Below, in pieces: positions 18,390 to 24,640 of a stretch of DNA of 24,640 bases. The notes below the pieces were generated by a model. That model saw only the letters and a list, made by a program, of their open reading frames with translations. It was not told where the DNA came from and made no database searches. The DNA comes from Actinomycetales bacterium UBA1383 (lineage in GTDB: Bacteria; Actinomycetota; Actinomycetes; Actinomycetales; Actinomycetaceae). The position numbers were made by a program, and so were the translations under genes. The first letter of the stretch is position 1. Every line of letters begins with the position of its first letter. The DNA lies in the NCBI GenBank assembly GCA_002305415.1, contig DBQX01000028.1, forward strand, positions 44,115-68,754. Reading direction: 5' to 3'.

Positions 18390-19276
18390 TGGCGGCTCGC
18401 CTCCTTGACGGGACGGCGACCGCCGCCGCCATCAAGGCGGAACTCGCAGAGCGCGTGGCGGTCCTGCGCGGTCAGGGCATCATCCCCGGCCTTGGCACCC
18501 TGCTGGTCGGCTCGGACTACGCGTCGCAGCGGTACGTCGCGGGCAAGCACCGGGACTGCGCCGAGGTGGGTATCCAGTCGATTCGCGAGTGCCTGCCCGC
18601 GGAGGCCACCCAGGCGGAGATCGAGGCCGCCGTCGACCGGCTGAACACGAACCCAGCCTGCACCGCCTACATCGTGCAGCTTCCCCTCCCGCCCGGTGTC
18701 GACGCGAACGCCGTCCTGGAGCGGATCGATCCGGCGAGGGACGCCGACGGCCTTCACCCCACCAACCTGGGGAGGCTCGCCCTGCGGGTCGCGGGCCCCA
18801 TCGATTCGCCCTTGCCGTGCACCCCGCGCGGCATCATCGAGCTGGGCCGCCGGCACGGCGTCGAGTTCGCCCACGCCGAGGTCTGCGTGGTCGGCCGAGG
18901 GGTGACCGTGGGCCGCACCATCGGGTTGCTCCTCACGCGCAAGTCCGTCAACGCGACCGTCACCCTGACCCACACCGGGACGCGGGACCTTCCGTCGCTC
19001 GCGCGCCGCGCCGACATCATCGTCGCCGCGGCGGGCTCGCCGTGCATCATCACCCCCGACATGGTGAGGCCGGGCGCCGTCGTCTTCGACGTCGGCGTCA
19101 GCCGGGTGCCCGACGCCGACGGTCGGCTCCGCCTGCGTGGCGATGTCGCCGCCGGCGTCGCGGAGGTCGCCGGGGCGCTCTCGCCCAACCCGGGAGGGGT
19201 CGGCCCGATGACGCGCGCGATGCTGCTCGCGAACGTCGTCGAGATGGCGGAGAGGAACGCCGCCCGCTCCGCATGA
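18389..19276 (+). CDS. folD: Bifunctional methylene-THF dehydrogenase / methenyl-THF cyclohydrolase
   Basis: 295 residues. The active-site pair Tyr49/Lys53 is in QRYVAGKHRDCAEVGI. VQLPLPPGVD is the conserved folate-site motif. RDADGLHPTNLGRL, PCTPRGIIEL, the nucleotide-binding VVGRGVTVGRTIGLLL and the C-terminal PGGVGPMTRAMLLAN are all standard. It oxidises 5,10-methylene-THF with NADP+ and hydrolyses methenyl-THF to 10-formyl-THF, taking the product of GlyA and giving the substrate of PurU and purine synthesis. It starts inside the glyA stop codon (TAATG), and its TGA overlaps the xth ATG (ATGA at 19273-19276), so the three genes are tightly coupled. Four extra bases of spacing cannot be gained by another start. 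Confidence 0.97.
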   Translation: MAARLLDGTATAAAIKAELAERVAVLRGQGIIPGLGTLLVGSDYASQRYVAGKHRDCAEVGIQSIRECLPAEATQAEIEAAVDRLNTNPACTAYIVQLPLPPGVDANAVLERIDPARDADGLHPTNLGRLALRVAGPIDSPLPCTPRGIIELGRRHGVEFAHAEVCVVGRGVTVGRTIGLLLTRKSVNATVTLTHTGTRDLPSLARRADIIVAAAGSPCIITPDMVRPGAVVFDVGVSRVPDADGRLRLRGDVAAGVAEVAGALSPNPGGVGPMTRAMLLANVVEMAERNAARSA

Positions 19277-20094
19277 GGGTCTCCAGCGTCAACGTCAACG
19301 GCATCCGTGCCGCGATGCGCAAGGGCATGGCCGAGTGGCTCGCCCGTCGCGAGCCCGATTTCCTTCTCCTGCAGGAGACCCGGGCGGACGCGGCGATCGT
19401 CTCCGACCTCCTGGGGCCAAAGTGGCACGTCGCCCCCGAGGTCTCCCGCCTGAAGGGCCGCGCCGGGGTCGCCGTCGCGAGCCGGGAGGAGCCCGTCGCG
19501 GTCCGCGCCGGCCTGCCCGGCGAGAAGGCGGACGTCGACTCCGGCCGCTGGGTGGAGGCCGACTTCGACACTCCGGCCGGCCGCCTGACCCTCGTGTCCA
19601 CCTACTTCCACTCGGGGACGGCCGGCACGCCCACGATGGCGCTGAAGTACGCCCACCTCGAGCTGGTGTCCGCGCGGCTCGCGGAACTCGTGCGGCTGGC
19701 GGCGGCGGGGGAGCGCGACGTCCTCGTGGCCGGGGACTTCAACATCGTCGTCGGCCCCCTGGACCTGCGGAACTACCGCGCCAACCACAACCGGGTGGCC
19801 GGCGCCCTCGACCCGGAGATGGCCTACCTGCACCGGTGGTTCGGGGAGCTGGGCTGGCGGGACGTGCACCGCGAGGTCGTCGGGGAGGTCCAGGGGCCCT
19901 ACACGTGGTGGTCGCAACGCGGCCGGGCGTTCGACAACGACACCGGGTGGCGTATCGACTACCAGATCGCCACGCCCGGGCTCGCGGCGACGGCGCGCAC
20001 CGCCCTCGTCGACCGCGCGCCGGCGTGGGACGCGCGTTTCTCGGACCACGCTCCCCTCACGGTGGACTACGTGCTCGCGGGTCGCACCGCCTGA
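19273..20094 (+). CDS. xth: Exonuclease III family AP endonuclease / 3'-5' exonuclease
   Basis: 273 residues. VSSVNVNGIRAA (Asn7), LLLQETRA with metal ligand Glu35, Tyr111, AGDFNIVVGPLDLRN with Asp155 and Asn157, TGWRIDYQIA and the closing SDHAPLTVDY with Asp258/His259 form the complete Mg-dependent active site of the ExoIII/APE1 group. It cuts DNA at abasic sites and removes blocked 3' ends in base excision repair. It is the last gene of glyA-folD-xth, overlapping folD by 4 bases. The link with folate genes is positional; a possible rationale is that folate shortage raises uracil in DNA (inference). Confidence 0.95.
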   Translation: MRVSSVNVNGIRAAMRKGMAEWLARREPDFLLLQETRADAAIVSDLLGPKWHVAPEVSRLKGRAGVAVASREEPVAVRAGLPGEKADVDSGRWVEADFDTPAGRLTLVSTYFHSGTAGTPTMALKYAHLELVSARLAELVRLAAAGERDVLVAGDFNIVVGPLDLRNYRANHNRVAGALDPEMAYLHRWFGELGWRDVHREVVGEVQGPYTWWSQRGRAFDNDTGWRIDYQIATPGLAATARTALVDRAPAWDARFSDHAPLTVDYVLAGRTA

Positions 20095-20103
20095 GCGCCC
20101 ACG

Positions 20104-20121
20104 GATCCGAGGCGTCGGATC
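20104..20121. terminator. Hairpin between convergent xth and the ABC remnant
   Basis: GATCCGA-GGCG-TCGGATC is a perfect 7-base stem with a 4-base loop. It starts 10 bases after the xth stop and overlaps the stop codon of the minus-strand remnant (20120-20122). It may terminate transcription from both sides. No U-tract is visible. Confidence 0.55.
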
Positions 20122-20650
20122 AGGTGCGCCGCGTGCGCACGCGCAGGGCAACGACGGCCAGCGCGTACATCGCTGTCCCCAGGAGCAGGCAGGCGGCAAT
20201 GCCCTGCCACACGAGCGCGCGGTCCCAGCCGGTGTTGAGAATGGCACGCATGGCTTCCAGGACATAGGTGATGGGATTCAGCTGGGCAGCTGTCCTCAAC
20301 CAACCGCTGAGCAGGTCCAACGGCACGAAGCTCGCCGTCAGGAAGGTGAGCGGGAAGAAGAGGAAGCTCGCGCCCTGGGTGGCAGCGGCGCGGCCGCTGC
20401 CCAGGGCAGCGGAGACCGTGCGGAAGACGCGGGTGTTGCCATGCAGGACATCGGACAGCGTGCGCCGCTTTCGCCTTGGAGACCACGTCGTGGTCACGCC
20501 TGCGCGACCCCGTGTGGGCAGCGCAAGCGTGGTCAGGATCTTGATGATGGTGCTCTTGCCGGCACCGTTTGGGCCCAGGAAGCCGGAGACGTCTCCACCC
20601 TCGACATGGAATCTGTGCCGGATGTCATCAGTATGCGGACGGTATGGCAC
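20120..20650 (-). pseudogene. Remnant of a drug-type (DrrAB-like) ABC exporter: ATPase start joined to permease end
   Basis: One open frame of 176 codons joins two unrelated parts. Residues about 10-50 are the start of an ABC-2-type ATPase with a complete Walker A (GFLGPNGAGKSTIIKILTTL), but Walker B, the signature motif and the H-loop are absent. From about residue 80 the frame is the C-terminal third of an ABC-2 permease (FLFFPLTFLTASFVPLDLLS, then NPITYVLEAMRAILNTG and a last membrane helix). Between them, HDVVSKAKA, the usual ATPase continuation, sits in another frame, so there is at least one small frameshift plus a large deletion of most of both genes. It is probably non-functional. It starts only 9 bases after the peptide importer ATPase gene. 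Confidence 0.8.
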
Positions 20651-20659
20651 CCGTGCGGG

Positions 20660-22315
20660 CTAGCCCGCCTTCTCGGCGTCTCGCAGGGCCGCGAGCTCGC
20701 GTCGCCGCGCGGCCTGCTCCACCGGGTCCGGGACCGGCAGGGACGCGAGCAGCCGCTGGGTGTAGGGATCCTGCGGCGATCGCAGGACCTCGGCGCTCGG
20801 ACCGACCTCCACGAGCCGGCCGTGGTGCAGTACCGCGATGCGGTCCGAGAGGTCGTCCACGACGGCGAGGTCGTGGCTGATGAACAACGCCGCGAACCCG
20901 AGCTGCTGCTGGAGCTCCCGGAACAGGTCGAGGACCGTCGCCTGGACGGAGACGTCGAGGGCGCTGGTGGGCTCGTCCGCGATCAGGAGGCTCGGGTTGA
21001 GCGCGAGGGAGCGCGCGAGGCTCGCCCGCTGCCGTTCCCCGCCCGAGAGCTCGTGCGGGAAGCGGTCCCCGAACGAGCGGGGGAGGCGCACCGCCTCGAG
21101 GAGCTCGTCCACGCGGGGGCGCGCGGCGCGCGCGTCGGCGGCCCGGCCATGCACGACGAGCGGCTCGGCCACGCACTCCGCGATCGACAGCAGTGGGTTG
21201 AAGCTGGACGCCGGGTCCTGGAACACGAACCCGATCTCCGAGCGGACGGGCCGGAAGGCGCGCTCCCGCACCCCGTTCATCTCGTGGCCGAGGACGCGCA
21301 GGGACCCGCCAGTCACTCGGGTGAGGCCCGCGATCGCCCGGCCGATGGTCGTCTTCCCGGAGCCGCTCTCGCCCACCAGCCCGAGGACCTCGCCCGGGGC
21401 GAGCGAGAAGCTCACCCCGTCCACCGCCGTGAACCCGGGCCGGCCCAGCCGCCCGGGGAAGCGGACCTCGAGGTCGCGCGCCACCGCCACCGGATCGGCG
21501 GCGGGTGGCGGCGCGGGCGGTCGCAGGTCCACGCCGAGCCGCGGCACCGCCGCGAGGAGTCGCTGGGTGTACGGGTGCTGGGGGTGGGCGAACAGCGTCC
21601 GGACGTCCGCCTGCTCCACCACCGTGCCCTGGTACATCACGGCGACGCGGTCCGCGAGGTCGGCCACCACGCCCATGTTGTGCGTGATCAGCAGGATCGC
21701 GGTGCCGAACTCGTCGCGCGCCCGGCGCAGCAGGTCAAGGATCTCCGCCTGCACGGTGACGTCGAGGGCGGTGGTGGGCTCGTCCGCGATGATCACCTCG
21801 GGGCTGAGTACCAGCGCCATCGCGATGACCACCCGCTGTTTCTGCCCGCCGGAGAACTGGTGCGGGTAGTAGTCCACCCGGGTCTCCGGGTCGGGGATGC
21901 CCACGCGGCGCAGGATGTCGATCGCCTGCTGGCGGGCCTCCTTCCGGGAGAGCGTCCCGTGGGCGCGCAGGCCCTCGGCAATCTGCCAGCCGACGGGGTA
22001 CACCGGGTTCAGCGCGGTGGACGGCTCCTGGAACACCATCGCGCCGTCGGTGCCGCGCACCGACCGCAACTGGGCGCCGGACAGCGTGGTGACGTCCGTG
22101 CCGTTCAGCAGGACCGCCCCGGAGACCGTCGCCGTCTCGGGCAGCATGCCCAGGATCGTCTTCGACGTCACGGACTTGCCGCTGCCGCTCTCGCCGACGA
22201 TGGCGAGTACTTGCCCCGGTTCCACGGCGAGGCTGACGCCGTCGACGGCGACGACGTCACCGGCGTCCGTGGCGAACCGCACCCCGAGGTTCCGGATCTC
22301 GACGACGTTGTTCAT
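20660..22315 (-). CDS. Fused double ATPase of a peptide/nickel-type ABC importer (DppD-DppF fusion)
   Basis: 551 residues with two full ABC domains. The first has Walker A GESGSGKS (41-48), signature FSGGQKQR, Walker B VIIADEPTTALD and H-loop LLITHNMGV. The second has Walker A GESGSGKTT, signature LSGGERQR, Walker B LLIADEPTSALD and H-loop LFISHDLAV. Each domain ends with the HPYTQRLL / DPYTQRLL stretch typical of oligopeptide/dipeptide transporter ATPases. It replaces the separate DppD and DppF of E. coli and should power import through the two permeases upstream. ATG 22315 overlaps the upstream permease stop (ATGA). All catalytic motifs are intact in both halves, so both sites should hydrolyse ATP. 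Confidence 0.96.
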   Translation of the reverse strand: MNNVVEIRNLGVRFATDAGDVVAVDGVSLAVEPGQVLAIVGESGSGKSVTSKTILGMLPETATVSGAVLLNGTDVTTLSGAQLRSVRGTDGAMVFQEPSTALNPVYPVGWQIAEGLRAHGTLSRKEARQQAIDILRRVGIPDPETRVDYYPHQFSGGQKQRVVIAMALVLSPEVIIADEPTTALDVTVQAEILDLLRRARDEFGTAILLITHNMGVVADLADRVAVMYQGTVVEQADVRTLFAHPQHPYTQRLLAAVPRLGVDLRPPAPPPAADPVAVARDLEVRFPGRLGRPGFTAVDGVSFSLAPGEVLGLVGESGSGKTTIGRAIAGLTRVTGGSLRVLGHEMNGVRERAFRPVRSEIGFVFQDPASSFNPLLSIAECVAEPLVVHGRAADARAARPRVDELLEAVRLPRSFGDRFPHELSGGERQRASLARSLALNPSLLIADEPTSALDVSVQATVLDLFRELQQQLGFAALFISHDLAVVDDLSDRIAVLHHGRLVEVGPSAEVLRSPQDPYTQRLLASLPVPDPVEQAARRRELAALRDAEKAG

Positions 22316-23277
22316 GCCAGTCCCTCCAGCCCGCGGTCGACGGCCGGCACGCCCTCGGCGACCGCCCCCGCCCGTCGCCGGGTGCGCAGGCGCGGGTCGG
22401 CGAGGTCGTTGAGGCTCTCCCCGATCAGGGTGATGCCGAGGACCACGAGCACGATCGCGAGCCCGGGAAAGAGGGCGGTCCACCAGATGCCACTGGTGAC
22501 GTCCGAGATCGCCTTGTTCAGGTCGTAGCCCCACTCGGCAGCCGCAGTGGGGTCGATGCCGAAGCCGAGGAAGCCGAGGCCCGCCAGCGTGAGCAGGGCC
22601 TCCGAGCTGTTGAGCGTGAAGATGAGCGGGAGGGTGCGGGTCGCGTTCCGGAAGACGTGGCGGAACATGATCCGCGGCGTGGAGGTGCCGATCACCTTCG
22701 CGGACTCGACGAATGCCTCCGCCTTGATGCGCACCGTCTCCGCCCGAGTGACCCGGAAGTACTGCGGGATGAACACCACGGTGATCGAGATTGACGCCGC
22801 GAGTATTCCGCCCCAGAAGCTCGAGCGGCCGCCGCTGATGACGATCGCGGCCACGATCGCCAGGAGGAGGCTGGGGAAGGCGTAGACGGCGTCGGCGATG
22901 ACGACGAGTGTCCGGTCCACCCAGCCGCCCAGGTAACCCGACACCAGGCCGAGGACGATCCCCACGAAGATCGACAGGATCACGGCGACCACGATCACCA
23001 TGAGCGCGGTCCGCGTGCCCCAGATGACCCGGGAGAGGACGTCGTAGCCGCCGACCGTCGTGCCGAGGAGGTGCTTCGGCCCGGGCGGGAGCTGGGCACC
23101 GAAGATGCCGTCCGCGTCACGGAGCTGGGCGTGGCCGTAGGGCGCCAGGAGGGGGGCGAGGAGGGCCGTGACGACGAACATCCCGGTGATCACCAGGCCG
23201 GCGACCAGCATGCCGCGTTGCAGCCCGACGCTCTGCCGCAGCTGGCGGACGACGGGAAGGCGATGCCACCACCGCAT
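22312..23277 (-). CDS. Peptide/nickel-type ABC transporter permease (DppC-like)
   Basis: 321 residues. An N-terminal membrane helix (about 23-47) is followed by the periplasmic-side segment HLLGTTVGGYDVLSRVIWGT, characteristic of DppC/OppC, and five more helices. The coupling-helix EAA-like loop is EAFVESAKVIGTSTPRIMFR. The C-terminal tail, DLADPRLRTRRR, also fits DppC. It forms the membrane channel with the DppB-like protein. Its ATG overlaps the DppB stop (TGATG), and its own stop overlaps the ATPase start. The substrate is not determined by the permease sequence. Confidence 0.95.
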   Translation of the reverse strand: MRWWHRLPVVRQLRQSVGLQRGMLVAGLVITGMFVVTALLAPLLAPYGHAQLRDADGIFGAQLPPGPKHLLGTTVGGYDVLSRVIWGTRTALMVIVVAVILSIFVGIVLGLVSGYLGGWVDRTLVVIADAVYAFPSLLLAIVAAIVISGGRSSFWGGILAASISITVVFIPQYFRVTRAETVRIKAEAFVESAKVIGTSTPRIMFRHVFRNATRTLPLIFTLNSSEALLTLAGLGFLGFGIDPTAAAEWGYDLNKAISDVTSGIWWTALFPGLAIVLVVLGITLIGESLNDLADPRLRTRRRAGAVAEGVPAVDRGLEGLA

Positions 23278-24341
23278 CAGTACCTCACTCTCGGGTCGAT
23301 GAGCGCCGCCACGATGTCGACGATGAAGTTGCTGAGCGCGACGATCACAGCGAGGAGCGCCACGATGCCCTGCACCGCGACGAAGTCGCGCGCGGTGAGG
23401 TACTCGGCGAGCTGGAAGCCGAGGCCCTTCCACTCGAAGGTCGTCTCGGTCAGCACCGCGCCACCGAGCAGCAGCGCGATCTGCATGCCGATCACCGTGA
23501 TGATGGGGATGAGGGCGGGCTTCAGGGCATGCCGGCGCACGAGGCGGTACTCGCTGACGCCGCGGGACCGGGCGGCGTCGACGTACTCCATCGCGAGCGT
23601 GCCGATCACGTTGGTCCGCACGAGGCGGAGGAAGACTCCGGCCGTGAGGAGGCCGAGGGCGGCAGCCGGCAGGACCGCGTGGCTGAGCACGTCGGCGATC
23701 AGGTCCCACCGGCCGGTGCGCAGCGCGTCGATGATGTAGATGCCGGTGGCGCCGTCGATCCGCGAGAGGGTGAGCTCCGTCCGGATCGAGGCGCGTCCGG
23801 AGACCGGCAGCACGCCGAGCTGGACGGAGAAGACGAGCTTGAGCATGAGGCCCGCGAAGAACACCGGGGTGGCGTAGCTGAGGATCGCGAAGACCCGGAG
23901 CACGGCGTCCGGCCACTTGTCGCGGAAATAGGCGGCCACCATGCCCAGCGGCACCCCGACCACGAGCGCGACGACGACGGCGTAGAACGCGAGCTCGAGG
24001 GTGGCCGCGCCGTAGGTGGCGAGGACCTCGGTCACCGGGCGGTTGTCGCTGAGCGTGGTGCCGAAGTCCCCGGTGAACACGTCGCCGAGGTACTCGAGGT
24101 ACTGCACGATGAGTGGACGGTTGTAGCCGGCGGCCTCGATCCGCTCGGCCAGCTGCTCGGGGGTGAGCCGGCCGCCGAGGGCCGCCGTGATCGGGTCGCC
24201 GGTGGCGCGCATGAACAGGAAGACCATCGACACGAGGATGAGGATGGTCGGGAAGATCAGCAGGAACCTGACGACCAGGTAGCGCCACAACGGGCTGCCG
24301 CCCGAGCGGCGCCGGGTCTGTTCCGCGACAGGGGTGTCCAT
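23277..24341 (-). CDS. Peptide/nickel-type ABC transporter permease (DppB-like)
   Basis: 354 residues. The first helix (about 21-44) is followed by RATGDPITAALGG and the extracytoplasmic loop YNRPLIVQYLEYLGDVFTGD, standard for DppB/OppB, then five helices. The EAA-like loop reads EYVDAARSRGVSEYRLVRRH and the C-terminus is DIVAALIDPRVRY, typical of the family. ATG 24341 has GGAGGA 5 bases upstream. It is the first permease of the operon, 68 bases after the binding-protein gene; a stem-loop in that gap may lower permease expression relative to the binding protein. Confidence 0.95.
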   Translation of the reverse strand: MDTPVAEQTRRRSGGSPLWRYLVVRFLLIFPTILILVSMVFLFMRATGDPITAALGGRLTPEQLAERIEAAGYNRPLIVQYLEYLGDVFTGDFGTTLSDNRPVTEVLATYGAATLELAFYAVVVALVVGVPLGMVAAYFRDKWPDAVLRVFAILSYATPVFFAGLMLKLVFSVQLGVLPVSGRASIRTELTLSRIDGATGIYIIDALRTGRWDLIADVLSHAVLPAAALGLLTAGVFLRLVRTNVIGTLAMEYVDAARSRGVSEYRLVRRHALKPALIPIITVIGMQIALLLGGAVLTETTFEWKGLGFQLAEYLTARDFVAVQGIVALLAVIVALSNFIVDIVAALIDPRVRY

Positions 24342-24365
24342 GGCGTCCTCCTGGCGAATGGGACG

Positions 24366-24397
24366 AGGGGGCGACCCGCCAGCGCGAGCCGCCCCCT
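24366..24397 (-). terminator. Intercistronic stem-loop between binding protein and permease genes
   Basis: AGGGGGCG (24366-24373) pairs perfectly with CGCCCCCT (24390-24397) around a 16-base loop. It lies between the stop of the binding-protein gene (24410-24412) and the permease ribosome site. Such stem-loops often act as partial terminators or protect the 3' end of the binding-protein message; which applies here is inference. Confidence 0.5.
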
Positions 24398-24409
24398 TTC
24401 CCGAGTTGT

Positions 24410-24640
24410 TCAGCCGCGGGTGAGCGTGCCGTACCGGAACTTGAACGAGGCGTCGAGGGTGACGCCGTCGATGTCGTCGCCGGCCACCGCCACCTGCGCA
24501 CCCTGGAGGTACGGGATGGTCGGCAGGTCGGCCGCGACCTTGTCCTGGATCTCCTCGATGAGCGCCTGGCGCTCCGCGGCGTCAGGGGTCACGGCCTGCT
24601 GCAGGATCAGGTCGTTGACCTCCTGGTTCACGTAGTGGTT
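24410..24640 (-). CDS. Peptide-type ABC transporter substrate-binding protein, C-terminal part (cut by window edge)
   Basis: Only the last 76 residues are in the window. DLILQQAVTPDAAERQALIE followed by KVAADLPTIPYLQGAQVAV is the typical end of SBP_bac_5 (cluster C) binding proteins, where the helix EIQ..VAADLPTIPYL closes the fold. The start, signal peptide and lipobox lie beyond 24640, so substrate preference cannot be judged. It is the first visible gene of the importer operon, upstream of the DppB-, DppC- and DppDF-like genes. Confidence 0.85.
   Translation of the reverse strand, partial: NHYVNQEVNDLILQQAVTPDAAERQALIEEIQDKVAADLPTIPYLQGAQVAVAGDDIDGVTLDASFKFRYGTLTRG

Noticed and set aside
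18754..20265. A 503-codon minus-strand open frame across folD and xth
   Set aside because: Antisense shadow of two enzymes with complete active sites; no family features.

Overview
The window is high-G+C, densely packed bacterial DNA. Two 60-base lines counted by hand gave 45/60 G+C in the permease gene (10261-10320) and 35/60 in the non-coding stretch 841-900. Actinobacterial signs are a DUF3017 protein, an animal-type NADP isocitrate dehydrogenase, a GlyA/FolD/Mdh set of actinobacterial type, many GTG starts, and several likely leaderless genes with a TANNNT -10 element a few bases before the start codon. A pyruvate:ferredoxin oxidoreductase suggests a facultative or anaerobic lifestyle. 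Propionibacteriales or Micrococcales is my guess; nothing here fixes the genus.

Layout. (1) 1-1612, accessory and less G+C rich: a MazF-type toxin with a ribbon-helix-helix antitoxin (minus strand), a 305-base gene-free stretch, then a DUF2975 membrane protein overlapping a small XRE regulator (plus strand), with two overlapping inverted repeats at its promoter. (2) 1724-3351: a RibD/DHFR-fold reductase and an alpha/beta hydrolase that appears broken by a small deletion. (3) 3401-9615: a three-gene minus-strand operon encoding a GltD-like iron-sulfur flavoprotein, NifJ, and a dihydroorotate-dehydrogenase-like protein that lacks the pyrD catalytic loop. (4) 9695-12961: an isochorismatase-fold hydrolase translationally coupled to an NCS1 nucleobase permease, and a ferredoxin-reductase-type flavoprotein. 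(5) 12988-20094: central metabolism and one-carbon genes: DUF3017, icd, purU (minus strand), mdh, a GNAT acetyltransferase, glyA-folD-xth. (6) 20120-20650: a decayed drug-type ABC transporter. (7) 20660-24640: a peptide/nickel-type ABC importer operon (binding protein cut by the window edge, two permeases, one fused double ATPase).

How the genes may work together. NifJ oxidises pyruvate to acetyl-CoA and reduces ferredoxin or flavodoxin; the co-transcribed GltD-like flavoprotein is well placed to pass those electrons to or from NAD(P). Icd and Mdh are the neighbouring TCA-cycle dehydrogenases. GlyA, FolD and PurU together can turn the serine side chain into formate plus free tetrahydrofolate. 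The importer would bring in oligopeptides or similar solutes.

I found no CRISPR array, transposase, tRNA, rRNA or recognisable riboswitch. No clear-cut new system is visible. The best candidates for a second look are the NifJ/GltD-like/DHOD-like module beside a nucleobase permease, the palindrome holding two opposed -10 elements at 12965-12980, the palindrome inside the icd promoter spacer, and two gene remnants that carry intact motifs but are disrupted.
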